A stretch of DNA of 64,000 bases from Paracyclopina nana (taxonomy: Eukaryota; Arthropoda; Copepoda; Cyclopoida; Cyclopettidae), in the NCBI GenBank assembly GCA_019096065.1, contig JAGUCH010000003.1:5146001-5210000 (forward strand), in the 5' to 3' direction. The translations under genes were made by a program, and so were the position numbers. The first letter of the stretch is position 1; each line of letters starts with the position of its first letter. This document shows, in pieces, positions 1 to 11,441 of this stretch. Below the pieces are notes generated by a model. It was not told where the DNA came from, ran no database searches, and was given only the letters and a program-made list of their open reading frames with translations.

Positions 1-917
1 ACTCGTTCCTCCGTAATAGCCTTTAATTTAACTTTTTAAGCTAGGAAAACTGCACTTTTGATTTTGTGTTCCATTACTCAAATCACATTGCAGTAGAATG
101 CCAGTTGGCCATCATTAGAGGACTATTGCGAATGTCCTTGTGTTTTTGAGGGTAATTGTTCAAATGCACGTTATGTCTGCCATAAAAGCATTGCCCTAGA
201 ATTGCAAACCCTCCACGCACAATGCTACGTAATTCTCTCATAAAAATTCTCCTGAAAGATATCAATTCTATGCAGAGCATACAGTCGTTTATGAGGAGAG
301 AATGCAGGGAGTGTCACTTAACCATAACGTGGCTGTAACTTAAAAGTTGACAAAAGAATTGATCACACAAAAAGCTTTATCTATTTGGACGCAAAAGTAT
401 TCCAAAAAATAAAAGTGGCACGTGGCCGAATGCATGCAATGCTTCAATTGCAAGTAGCCACAGAAAAAAGAGCACAAATACCACCAGGACTCTATTTCGT
501 GACGGTGTATAACATTTGCTGTTCATGAACACTTACCAACGTGCTTTCACTTTTGGGGTGGCCTAATAGATACTTCTCAAGGACAAGCTAGCATTGACTA
601 AAAATTATCGTTCACTGATCATCTGCAAATGATGCAGAAACGTTCGATAAAGAGGCCTCTGATATCTTCAATCAAGGAAAAATGTCAATTACTTGCAACA
701 GATTATTCAATACGAAAAACTACAATGCCTATGTAGTGTAAACATGCAGTCCTACTAGATTTAAGTGCACTTTTGAGAGCCTTGGATGGCATTTTTTTAT
801 ACCAAAGTAACTTAGTAACAAAAGGAGAAAAAAATATCGACAATTGAAATGATGAGTTTTTCTGTAAATTGTGTGTTATTTACATTCTAAGTTAACATCA
901 AAAATACTCTTACTATA
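1..917. other. Intergenic, no gene recognised
   Basis: This stretch is AT-rich and has no ORF with recognisable family motifs, no coherent splice pattern and no clear repeat. It includes the 3' flank of the Myt1 gene, which reads leftwards and stops at 918-920. Confidence 0.5.
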
Positions 918-3019
918 TTAGTCCGAATCAGAAAAACAGTCGAATTTGGAAGCCAAAGAAATAGGTTTAATCGTGTTGGTGGAAGACCCATCTTCATGGC
1001 TGGCCCTACTGAAGCTCGAATTGACACCCCTTGATGAGCCACTCGGGGGTGTTTGGGACACAGATATATCGCCCTGCTTACGTAACTGAGGGCTACCGTC
1101 CACAGAGGAGTCGAAGCAATCAAAATCAAGCTTCTTCTTTGGGCTGAAAAAGGGCGTGGAATTTGTTTGATAGCGAGCTCTAAACCTCTGAGCCGCAGTA
1201 GTTTTGGGCGTAGACTGAGTTGCTGGAGGTCCCATAATTTGAGGCGCTGACATTGGCTCCATATGCCTTCTTGAAGTGGGCTGTAGGGGCTCCTCGAATT
1301 TAAGCATTTGACTTTTCTTTATTCTCTGAGATGACCGTCGACTTTGTGGCTTCTCCAGCTGTTCATCCTCATCTTCGTCTGAGAAATTGATAGTCAAAGG
1401 ACTCGCCAAGGCTGAGGAGTGCGCTGATGAGCATGACATGTCTTCTTCATCAGAGGAAAATGAGACCCCTCCTCTATGCTGTTTGTTGGGCCAAGTAGCT
1501 ATGTCGTAAAAGCAATAAGATGAGAGCTCATGCATACATTTCTTAAGCATAGCACTTACCCATGAACCCACCGTTTTGGGCAACTGGAGTACTCATCCTG
1601 GAGTCATGATACATCCTGTTGATTTTGTCTTTAGCCATTTTGAAAGGAACAAGAATGAAAGCCCAGAGTGCAAGGAAAAAGGTAGCGATTGGCCCAAAGA
1701 AGGCAGAGATGAATGAATTCACTGTGAGGAAAAAGTTTTGAATGGCCAAGTCCCGAACCCTTTTTGTTCGAGCCCTTTTTACGGCTGGTAGGTCCAAAAG
1801 TTGTTGCACAGTAGGTCTTCTCTCGTGGTCATTACCCATCATAAGCTGAATGACAAGCCTTAAATCCTGGCTCAAGTGCTTTGTCAGCTTTGGATCAGGC
1901 CCTGTTTGGCGGAGTTGGTGCCACAAGGCTCCTGTAACAACATGTTTTCAAGGAATTTCAAGCACAAAAATGAAAAAAATTACCATGCTTGGGTAAGTCT
2001 AGATCTGTAGCCAATTCCAAGATGGTCACTCCTAAGGCGAATATGTCGGCAGCTTTCGTGAACTTTCTGTCCTGTAGGACCTCATTTGCCAAATACCTAG
2101 GGTCCCCCTCCACCGCTTTAGCAGTGTCCATTTTCGCTAAGTCTATGACCAAACCAAAGTCGCCCAGTTTGCATATTCCATCCATACCAATGAAAATGTT
2201 CTCTGGCTTGATGTCCATATGAATGAGATCGTGGTCGTGCAGATGTTGCACCGCTAATAGCAAGTCAACAAGATATGCCCAAATCAGTGATTCCGGTAGA
2301 TCATGCTTTTCTTCGGACAGGTCCATCAAACTTTTCTCGCAAAGCTCGAATTTTTGGTATAATCTTCCATTGTCTTCCCACGATTGGTAGAAGTGCACAC
2401 AATTTGAATGAGGAAGCAAGAACTGATGCTTTCGCACTTCTTCCAACTTTTCCTTTCTGTCGGAATGGCCTTTGTACTTTTCTTGAGCGATTTTCACTGC
2501 GTACAGTTTTCCGTCTTCCTTCGATCTCACTTTGTACACAGTTCCAAAGCAACCTGCCCCAATTTTTTCCTCTATGCTAAAAGCCTAAATTGGGAGCATT
2601 GGATAAAGAAGGCTTATAAGATGAAAACTATGCTTACTTGTTCAAAGTAGGAGGCTTTATTCGACGGCTCATAATGAGCGCTGGTGGGAAACGGGGTTCC
2701 GGTCAAAGAGGAGCTTTCGCCCGAGTCCAAAAAGGTCACAGCTTGGGCTGCAAATAATTCTTGTCTTCGCTTAAAAACTCTCGAGATCGGTGGACAAGTC
2801 TTTGCTTGCGGCCTAGGTGGAGGTCTCATCGGAGGGGTTCCTCGCTCCTGAAATTATTTGTCAGTTCGAAATTGACACTTTTCCCGTTGACACTTGCCAC
2901 ACTTCACTTACCTTTTTAGTAGAGAAATTTTGAGGCTCTGCTATGAAAATTGGCTTTGGCAGCGAAGAAGGCGCCGCTTTTTGAACACCAGAGCACTTAA
3001 TTGGAGTCACATCACCCAT
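918..3019 (-). CDS. PKMYT1: Membrane-associated Cdk1-inhibitory kinase Myt1
   Basis: Five exons: 2912-3019, 2638-2847, 1984-2584, 1560-1931 and 918-1498. All junctions are GT-AG and the phases close to 623 aa. The family phosphorylates Thr14/Tyr15 of Cdk1 from the ER/Golgi membrane and holds off mitosis. Visible kinase parts are the glycine loop GAGCFG near residue 115, the lysine in YAVKI near 137, the catalytic loop HMDIKPEN near 230, and GDFGLV near 248. A hydrophobic segment at about 375-402 follows the kinase domain and separates Myt1 from soluble Wee1. The Ser-rich tail is about 200 residues long. Oddity: the motif that usually reads APE is ANE, as in Wee1, although the DFG motif and the membrane anchor are Myt1-like. 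Introns are 52-64 bp. Confidence 0.92.
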
Positions 3020-4243
3020 TTTCTCATTTCTAGTCAGGTGTAATCAAATTTGAATTTTCGTGTCAACAAAAAGCTTTTTCTCGCGCGCTTATGAAAAGTG
3101 GATCGAATCAAAGTCAATCTGAAACAAATTGCAGTCATTCGGCCATAAATAAGCATGAATACAACCGAAAATGTGACAAAAAATACATTTTTGAAGAATT
3201 GGTTCAAAATTGCCGTTTAAAATCATATTTCGTGCTGAATTTTAGAATTTACATAGCTATTATTATGCATTGTACGCCTTACAATATAGTGGTCTCAGTT
3301 CATAAAGGGTACAATCTGTTAAAATTAAGGCAAATCAAATTTTCTTTCGTGACACGCTCTTCAAGTTTATGTAATCAGAAGGTTTAATTATATGAAAAGT
3401 CAGTAGGAAACAAAAAACATTTTATTCTCTCTTTAAAATGTCTGAAGTGGTTGACCTAATAGGCTAGGCGAAAAAGCAAAACATATGTAATCCCGATCCA
3501 CCGATCGGTGCAAATAAGCACGGCTGCACGGTATCAATTAAGCTTTACTTACTCAATACTTAGTTTACTCCTTACTAGTCCGAGCCTGCGAGAACTGTAA
3601 TTAAGAGTGATTTAGATTTAAAAGTTCGAGGTCAGCTATTTGCCAGCCCTATTTCATGTTCCCAGCTCGGTATATACACTTAAAAGACTCTCTCATCTAT
3701 TCAAAGGACCTACTTAATGTTCCTTAGCTAGAAAAAAAAATTCCTCAAAAATGCTCAGAACGAACTGTGACGAAAAAACCTGAATTTTGTTTCGAGTTCG
3801 AGGACATCTTACTACAATGAATAATTAAAAAAGTATCTAAGCTCATTTGATTTATTAAGCTTGTTCCCATTAAGAATTATGCAGCAGCAGAGGATCCTCA
3901 CCAGGCATCTTTTTAATTATCAGGTTTTTAGGATTCAAGTAATTCTCCTATTTAGATTCATTTGCTGTCAAGGAATAGTGATTAATGACAGGTTGCTTGA
4001 GAAAAGCTCTCCTTTTCATTGAAGCTAATATCGTATAGGCACATTTTTGCGAGTTTTAAAAGATGCCTCGTTGTTGCATCGAACTAATGCTGCCAGAGTG
4101 AAAAGGGCTTTTCTCGGCATTTGACCCACAGCGACAATTGCTGACCCATCCTGTCGCGATTTGATCGATACGCGCGTGCGGCAAATTGCTCAAAATGATT
4201 CGTGGTACCACAAGTGCATGCTACATTGCTTTCTGAGCTTTAT
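3020..4243. other. Intergenic with one dispersed repeat
   Basis: No gene is seen here. The first part is the 5' flank of Myt1. Positions 3540-3680 belong to a dispersed repeat that recurs inverted near 16.2 kb. The rest is AT-rich unique-looking sequence. Confidence 0.5.
3540..3680 (+). repeat. Dispersed repeat, copy 1
   Basis: The segment running from the CTAGTCCGAGCCTGCGAG core to a GAGGTCAGCTATTT core matches, in inverted orientation and with mismatches, 16170-16290. No terminal repeats or target duplication were made out. Confidence 0.55.
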
Positions 4244-5987
4244 TCAGGTTCCATTTTCGAAGTGAACCTTTTCTTTGCTGTTGCAAACGTGGTCTCGGAC
4301 TGCATTCAGCTCAGCAATGGATATGGTGTAGTTGTAGCGCAGTACATCAAGCGATGCAGACCTCAACGCCTCGCATTTTTGCCTGTAATTCTCAGATATG
4401 GCCACTATCAGTTGCTCCTTTGTGAGGTCCTCCTGAAATAAGGCATAAAAAATGACTGCAAAAAAGCTTTACAATCACAAAGTTACCGCATCCAAGTCGT
4501 CCATAGGCTCATTTTTAATGTCCACGTGGAACTTAGACCTAGGAGCCTGCTGCTCGCTTTCCTCGTCTGAGGTGACAGAGGAGTCAAAGTTGGATGCTGC
4601 AAATCCTGCCGACCCATTGAACTGGAACAAGTTCATAGGGAATCCCGGCTGCTGTTGTATCAAATCAGGTCTCTTGGGTTTTTTCAGCTTTTTGGGGTCT
4701 CGCAGCTCGGCCACGATCTGGATAGGTGTAATATGCCAGTGAGAGTATGCCGTAGTAAGTTTATCATAGGGGAATATGATCAGTTCCCAAAGCCGACCAA
4801 ACTTTTTATGCCCGTGATCTGGAAAAATGCATTTTAGCTGTTGATTAAACCTTGCAAAAAATGATGGGACACTCACTATTCCGGTCCGAACTTAGGACTG
4901 GGAAACGAAGGTTGATAACATTTTCATCGCGCAGTGTTACAATGGCCACAGGGTGATTGCCCAGCTTGGGAATGTCCAGCCGGACGTAAAGCGTCTCATT
5001 GTATGCAGAATCTGTCCACGCTCGCAAAGGCCACCGTTTCATCGACTCGTTGTCTTCTTTAAAGCCCTCAAAGTTGTGAGCTATGATAGAGTGGCCTCTA
5101 TACTCGCGATGTGAGTGGGCAATGAGCACCACATACGGTCCACTCAATTTGTGCTCGCTCAATTGAGAGCACACAATCTCACTTTTCCTTATATCTATTT
5201 GTTCAGCTAAATGGAAAAATCTTAAGTAGTATGGCTATAGGAAAAAACTTAAGATTAGGGCTTACTCCCAGCAATGATTGGTCCACCTATGAACTTGGGG
5301 TCGAGTCTCAGATCTGATGTTACGTTGTGGGTGCTCAAGTTCAGGGTGAGCGTCCGGCGAGCTGCCTCCTCAGCCAGCAGAGAAAGGGGGCTTTTATCCA
5401 GATCCGAGTCATTGGAGGCAGCTGTCACTGCAGTGGTCGTGGATGAGGGCGGCTCAGATGTCGATTTGCTCAAGTACGCATTGGTTGTCATTGGCCGTTT
5501 GGTGGCCAAAGTTACCATAGCAGTGGGCGTGGATTTGCCTCTCTTCAAAATATTAGGTGTTGCTGGTCTTTCCGAGTTGGTAGCAGTGGTGGTGACCAGG
5601 TGGATCGTCCTGGGGGCTTTGGGGTCAGAGGAGGGTTCCACTTTAACGCTGACAATGCTATGATGCCCACCCTTTTTGGGAAGCAGCTGGAACGTGGAGC
5701 TCGTCGAGGGCGTAGTGGAGTGCACGATCGTTCTCTCGGAGCTTTTGCTTTCATGATCCTTGCCCTGTATGTGAATTTACTATGAAATAGTCACGTGTGG
5801 TGATGCAATGCCTTACCTCCATCTCGGTCATGGTGACGACCTGAACGTGATTAATATCCAAGATGTCGCCGACGCGTTTTCTGCTTTTCCGTTGCAGCTG
5901 ATGCGTCTGTTCCGATCGTGAGTCGAGTCGGGACGCGTCGATCGACGTCGAAGCTGGATAGGAGAGCTGCACGCGGTCGACCTGCAA
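4244..5987 (-). CDS. Uncharacterised nuclear-type protein with SUMO-consensus motifs
   Basis: Exons 5817-~5987, 5266-5764, 4877-5206, 4487-4818 and 4244-4432 join in phase and end at TGA 4244-4246. I do not recognise the family. The N-terminal third has a basic patch (RKSRKR) and is Ser/Thr/Pro-rich. The middle (exons 4877-5206 and 4487-4818) looks like a folded beta-rich domain of about 150 residues. Two SUMO-type motifs, VKVEP and IKNEP, flank it, and the C-terminal 60 residues look helical. This suggests a nuclear regulator, but that is inference only. The 5' exon is unresolved: the frame has no ATG before a stop at 6024-6026, so either an upstream exon joins at an acceptor near 5980 or translation starts at the internal ATG ending at 5831. 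Confidence 0.7.
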
Positions 5988-6468
5988 CGCTGGGATAGCA
6001 ATATTGCAGCTGAGGTTGCGAGACTATCGGTCAAAATGTTCCGCGGAAGTTTTAACGAGACATCGAACTGCATTTTCTATGTTAATGGTGCTTCAGTTGT
6101 ATGGTGAAATCAGCCATTGGCAATATACGCTGAAAACACTTTGGTCTGAATTGCCTAATGAAATCTCATTTGCCCAACAAACATTGTCTGCCCTTTTCCA
6201 CGAATCAAGCATTTAAAAAAAAAAGTTCCGAGAGTTGTCTTGAAGATGAATGGCCTTAAAACAGTTGATGGTATTGCGCGTGCCTTTCTCCTGTGGCAAT
6301 GAAAAGTCACAAAAAGTCTCTCTCATAAATTATGATTGAACAACGCGAGACCTTGATGCAGCACAGCAGCATAACTGTGATACGTACTAGTCCTTTATTG
6401 ATTTCTATTCAGGTTTGACATTTTGTAAAAGTTTGACTAAAATACAGCCAGTAACTTGGCCATCAGCA
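5988..6468. other. Intergenic between divergent genes
   Basis: This lies between the minus-strand gene above and the plus-strand K2P gene. It probably holds both 5' regions. Nothing specific was recognised. Confidence 0.4.
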
Positions 6469-8872
6469 ATGGAAGAAGGTAGTAGGCCTTTTCAAGGATT
6501 TGGCCTCTACAGGAGGAGGTCAATAGCCAGCTTAGAAAGTGCCTTGTCTATGCATTCTACTGACGACGTAGACGAGCCAGAGTTGAGAGAAAATTTCGAG
6601 CATGTAAGTGATTCAATGGCACTGATTTTAAAAACGGGCAGGTAGCTTTCTTATCATATCGTAGGACAAAAAAAGGCAGCTACATCGGCAAGCCACACTA
6701 ACGCTCATTACAGTACCTGAGGACGACCAAAGAATATACTCTAGGTTATTAATGAACTTAACGTGTAGTCAGGCGTGCCCGTCTTGAAACATTTGATGTT
6801 TTTAGAATGCCAAAATTGCGAGAAAGCCCTCCACCGCACAGTGGGCCACGGAGACCCTTATTTCTCCATTTCAGCTAAATTATGAAATCCAGTTTCAAAC
6901 ACTTTTTTATCTTATAATAGTTCCTATGGGTTCTTGGTGATCAGAATTGGCCATTTAAAAGGCTCTAAATTCAATTCGATTTGTGAATTGAAGATCATGT
7001 TTGAGAAGCATCCTGATTTTGATAAAAAAATCTAAGAAAAAAGAAATGTCAAAAAGTGGCTACAAGCTTTTACTGTTCCATTAGAACTATGATTTTTTTG
7101 TTGAAGCCTTTAATTAGAGTTAGTTTAAGTATTTTAGGCCACAAGAGAACAGGATTTCATTTAAAATAAGTGTCAAAATTGACCCAAAAAGATGACTCTT
7201 CTATTTCCATGTAAAACTAAACCAAATATTAGCAGAACTTATTATGTCCAAGGTTGTCCAACCTATAACACTGTCAAATTAGAGAAAAAGTAATATGAAC
7301 AGGGTTGGATTGCAAAAAAAGTGCGTGGATGTGCGTAAGACTTTGCTAGAAAGAGTTAAAAGTTCGAGTTTTACAGTCATTTAGGGGCTTTGCTAATGCA
7401 CTGCCGATTTGACGAAAAATCAGAAATGGAGGAAAATGCTTCAACGGGACCCACTGTGCACCGTACAGAGAACCATCACTTTACAACAACCGCTATCATG
7501 ATGGCCCTATCGCAATAATTGTCCCAGGGTTAGCTTTGAGCAACAGGATAGCTCCATTACAAGGCTCTCCGAACGAGTCTCCGTTGGACATCATCAGAAG
7601 CTTCAGATGGGCAACATTCTTCGCAAAAAGACCCATATTGAAGCTTTTCTTGGTGATCTTTTTCAATGGTTTAATGTCCATGGCTTTTGCTGCTATATTC
7701 ATAAGCGTAATAACCTGCAGCATCTATCATACACTTTTCAATACTGAAAGTCTGTTTCAGCTTGAGCATCCTGCTCAGGATGTAAGATTTAAGGCGAAGG
7801 AAGCAGTTCGCCAAAAACTCAACTTGGTCGAGAATAACTTGCATCGCATGGTCTTGCAGAACGATATTGGCAAGACAAACGAGTTGAATGACCTTTTTTC
7901 AAAGTACAACCAGAATTTGAGAGATTTCCTAGATTTGCCGAACGAAATAGAATGGGATATGTTGGCATCATCAGCTTTCGTCAATGCAGTGTCTTCCACG
8001 ACTGGTGAGGAAAGTTTACATTTTTTCATTTTACAAACAAACAGGTTTTCAATTATATATAGGATATGGTGATATCGTACCAGTGACTACTGAGGGAAAA
8101 GTGGTAACCGTCATCTACGCCCTGTATGGTGTACCTGTCTTCATGTGGTACATCATCAAGCTTGGAGCCCTCTTCAGAGTCCTGGTCATTATGATCTTTG
8201 ATGGCATTATTAATTTCATGAGGAAGTTACGTCATAGGATGACCATGAGAAAGAAAGAGAAAAGTTTTCAAAGGGGAATGGCCAACTTAATCTCAACTGT
8301 GGCTCGGCCAGTCGTGAATCAGGTTTACATTTCATGAAGAATTAAGGAGTTAATCATGAAGCTACTTTTTGTCTTAATTGAGAATGCGTTGACATTTCTT
8401 TTTCGTGGCTTTCTAAAACTAGATCTATATACATTTGAAGATGGTATCTTTTTTTAGGTACCTGCGGCCAGAAATATTGACCTTCTCGAAGAATTGGAGA
8501 ACGAAAAGAGGTTCCATCCGGTAGTCATTGGTTTGATTTTGGTGGTATTCCTCTGCAGTGTGGCCGGGTTCATTTCACACATGGAGACCATGACCTACTT
8601 CAATGCATTTTATGCGTGCTTCATTACCTACAGTACAATTGGCTTTGGAGACATAGACATATATGTAAGCCACAAAAAGTTGAGCTGCCATTTGCAGCTA
8701 ATTATTAATGAGAGTTCTTGACTTTTTGTAGAGAATTTCATACAGGTCCAGCTGGTTCAATCTGATGATCTATGGGAACTGCATTCACATTATCGGATAC
8801 ATGCTGATTTCGGCCTGGATTTCTGCTGTACTTGAGAAATTCACGGGGAAATCAAACGGAGTTATTGAATAA
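6469..8872 (+). CDS. Two-pore-domain (K2P) potassium channel, interrupted by a MITE
   Basis: Exons are 6469-6641, 6806-6836 joined to 7464-8004, then 8063-8322, 8458-8664 and 8732-8872. Leaving out the MITE at 6837-7458 plus one target duplication, the phases close to 450 aa. K2P channels carry background K+ leak current as dimers. The first pore helix ends in TTGYGD, split across the 8004/8063 junction, and the second in TIGFGD. Four hydrophobic segments flank the two pores in the usual M1-P1-M2-M3-P2-M4 order. The cytosolic N-terminus is about 90 residues long and the C-tail is very short. With the MITE present, the frame meets TAA about 50 bases into the element, so this allele encodes a truncated N-terminal peptide unless the element is spliced out. 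The poly(A) signal overlaps the stop codon. Confidence 0.88.
6837..7458. mobile_element. Transib-like MITE inserted in K2P coding exon
   Basis: The 622-bp element begins CACAGTGGG and ends CCCACTGTG. It is flanked by the 5-bp direct repeat CACCG at 6832-6836 and 7459-7463. The terminal repeats stay similar for about 40 bp, sharing the inner block TCCATTTC. It has no transposase ORF. CAC-starting termini, a CACAGTG heptamer and 5-bp target duplications are known hallmarks of the Transib/RAG superfamily. The class assignment rests on ends and target duplication only. Confidence 0.8.
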
Positions 8873-8873
8873 A
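8868..8873 (+). terminator. Poly(A) signal overlapping K2P stop codon
   Basis: AATAAA spans the TAA stop (8870-8872), implying a very short 3' UTR. Confidence 0.55.
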
Positions 8874-9095
8874 GACAAAACAAAACCCGCTTTGCTACCT
8901 CAAAATCATATTTCTGCGCTAGAAGTTTCTGCAGTGATTCGAAGGTCGATTGGCCTTACATGAGCTATGTAGTACGTAAAGTATATTGTAGTATGAGTGG
9001 TGGTCAAGGCTGCTTTCACGGCCAAAACTGTCATGGTTACTACAAATACGCGCGGCCAAGCTAGGCATTAATTCCTTAATCACCATGATCTCACC

Positions 9096-10922
9096 ATGAA
9101 GACAACAGTGATTCACTTACTATTTCTTGTTCTCGTTACCGAGACTGCAAAGCCCCTAGGTGAAAAATGTGTGCTCAAAAGTGACTGTGTGCCCGGCCTT
9201 GTTTGTGGCCTTGAGGACAAACTGTTCAATCCCCAGAGGATATGCAGATGTATGCAAGGCTACGACTGGACAGAAGCACTGCAGCGGTGCGAAGATGCCA
9301 GCAATAAAGAAGAAGTGGCCTCAGTTGTCACTGTTTTAGTCCCCGTATTGGCAGCAGTAATAGTGACTTGCATCATAGTCGTTTGCTGCTGCTGCTGGAT
9401 TCATTCGTCGACAATCAGCCTTCAGCAAGAAATGAAAAAGTCAATAAAGAGCGGCACATATGACGAAATAGAGCTGGAAATGCAGCCTGTTGAAAAAGCC
9501 CCAAAAGCTGTGCCTATTATCCAGGAAGAGATAGCGGTTGAAGAAAGTGACATTAAGCAGGAAAAGGATGTCATTGAAGAGCTCCGAAACGAGATCAAGG
9601 CTAGCCTGCGCGAGGAAGAAGAGTTGAAGAAGAAGAAATTATCAGCCATATCCGATCCAGGATATCAAGCAAGCATGCGGCTAGTATTGGAGCCAAGGCC
9701 TAAGACTTCGTTCCTCAGTGTCAATAATGGTGGCCTATACTCAAGGCCACCGTCAGCGACTTTCATCGACATTGACAATAGTAGCAGGCCTACTTTGGCC
9801 AGGTCGCCAAGCACACTAAGCATAAGTGGCAGAAGGTCGCCCGCCATCAATAGGCCTTACCTGACCGAAAACGCCTTCAAAAGGCCACCCTCGGCCCAAA
9901 TTCAAAATGGTGGAGAGCTGGCCAAATTATACGACCAATTCCTGCTTGTGAAAGAGGATGAAAAAAAGCCAGACGTAAATGTTGAGACTAATATGGAAAA
10001 GCCTCGCAAGAAGAGCTGCGCCGATCAGGAGGGCATAGAAGAAATCAGATTAGTCAGGGTGGCAGTGAACGCTTTCAAAAAACGAGTCAGGCTAAAGGAA
10101 AAGGCTCGTTCGAGCAAGACCACTTTTGAGACAGTTGTGGACAAGGTAATTCGCATGAGAGAGTTTGAGAGAAAGCACGTCTACTCAGCCAAGCCAGCTC
10201 GAGCAAGGACTTCGTCGTCATCAAATTCCACGCTGACTTCGTCCGTGCCATCGTCCAGGTCATCTTCAGTGACCTCGACGAGCCTCAAGCGGCCAGAATC
10301 TGTGGCCCAACGGGTGCTCAGAGAGAGACAAGAGAAGCGCATTTCCACAAAGGCCCCCGTCTCGACAGTTGTGGCAAAAAGGCCAAAGTCAAGTGCCGGG
10401 CCGAAGAAAAAGCAGCCTTTGCACTTGGCCTTACGAAAATCTGCTTCCAGACATGGCTCAAGGGCTGCAATGGCCAACAAGATTAAGCAGCAAGCTCATT
10501 TCAGCGCTGTCAAGAACTTTCAGGTAGGTTGCGTGAAAACAACCATTAAAAGTATTGAGGCTGAAATTGTGAATGTTTTTCAGGTGCCTCCATTGCCACC
10601 TGACTTGGTGAAAAGAATAGAAATGTCTCAAATAAGCCAAGCCAATGGAATTCCTACTTACCCTGAGAGTGCGCCAAGGCCCGCTAAAAGCATACTGAAA
10701 AAGTCAAGTAGCAACAGTGAAGATAGACCTATAAAGAAAAATAGTCATGTGAACTATGCATTCGAGTTTGATGATGAATCTTCTGCATTGTCCAAGAAAA
10801 AGAAGGAACGGCAGGCAACTGTGATAGATAAAAAGACTGGGGCAAGCAAAACTCTCACGCTAGGCAATAAAGAGATGTCAGAACAGCGCACTACTAAAGT
10901 TGTATCGGTATTAGTACACTGA
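9096..10922 (+). CDS. Orphan type I membrane protein with EB-like Cys module
   Basis: The open frame codes 608 aa. A 60-bp in-frame segment at 10524-10583 has GT...TTTTTCAG ends and is probably an intron, giving 588 aa. There is a signal peptide at about 1-18. A small cysteine module at 25-65 (CxCxxGY spacing) resembles invertebrate EB domains. A membrane segment at about 74-100 ends in four cysteines, a likely palmitoylation site. The cytoplasmic tail of about 490 residues is basic and Ser/Lys-rich, with RPPSA- and RSPS-type repeats and a coiled-coil-like Glu/Lys stretch near 150-190. It could tie a surface receptor to the cytoskeleton, but no function is recognised. An upstream ATG at 9085 opens a 4-codon uORF whose TGA overlaps this start codon. 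Confidence 0.8.
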   Translation: MKTTVIHLLFLVLVTETAKPLGEKCVLKSDCVPGLVCGLEDKLFNPQRICRCMQGYDWTEALQRCEDASNKEEVASVVTVLVPVLAAVIVTCIIVVCCCCWIHSSTISLQQEMKKSIKSGTYDEIELEMQPVEKAPKAVPIIQEEIAVEESDIKQEKDVIEELRNEIKASLREEEELKKKKLSAISDPGYQASMRLVLEPRPKTSFLSVNNGGLYSRPPSATFIDIDNSSRPTLARSPSTLSISGRRSPAINRPYLTENAFKRPPSAQIQNGGELAKLYDQFLLVKEDEKKPDVNVETNMEKPRKKSCADQEGIEEIRLVRVAVNAFKKRVRLKEKARSSKTTFETVVDKVIRMREFERKHVYSAKPARARTSSSSNSTLTSSVPSSRSSSVTSTSLKRPESVAQRVLRERQEKRISTKAPVSTVVAKRPKSSAGPKKKQPLHLALRKSASRHGSRAAMANKIKQQAHFSAVKNFQVGCVKTTIKSIEAEIVNVFQVPPLPPDLVKRIEMSQISQANGIPTYPESAPRPAKSILKKSSSNSEDRPIKKNSHVNYAFEFDDESSALSKKKKERQATVIDKKTGASKTLTLGNKEMSEQRTTKVVSVLVH

Positions 10923-10927
10923 ATAAA
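10922..10927 (+). terminator. Poly(A) signal abutting stop codon
   Basis: AATAAA shares its first base with the TGA stop at 10920-10922, the same compact arrangement as in the K2P gene upstream. Confidence 0.5.
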
Positions 10928-11441
10928 ATAGCTAGACTCGCAGTTGTCAACTGCTTTAAATTGCTTTGTAAGCATCCTCACAACTATTGCGAAGAGCTCA
11001 AAACAGACGAACTCACTAGGGACTTAAATAAAAACTTTGAAAAGTAGCTAGAACTCACTTCATTCAGAAATTCATAGCCCAAACATTGTTACTGGCTGCT
11101 TTAAAAAAATCACAGGTCGTAAATCACAGATATATCGTAGAATAACCCTTTCAATTGCATAAAGAATCTAATCATCTTCATAAATCCAAATAAAGAGACA
11201 CAGCCACACTATTTCTCGCTGCCTTTGTTTCTTTTGTAACAATCTCTAGAAATATGATATAGTCTTGTGCTGCATTGCTGCAAGCTAAACAATGCAGATT
11301 TTTAAAAGAAATCCCTCCATAAAGCAAATTGAAACTAAAAACAAAATTCAGAAAATAAAACGCGAGTGAAACTCGCCGAGGAGAAGCTTGGTTGATACAG
11401 AAACTAATATTTTAAATTTGTTAAGGCTATATTTGGTTTGG
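10928..11441. other. Intergenic between convergent genes
   Basis: AT-rich sequence between the 3' ends of two convergent genes. An AATAAA at about 11026 may be an additional poly(A) signal. No gene is seen. Confidence 0.5.
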
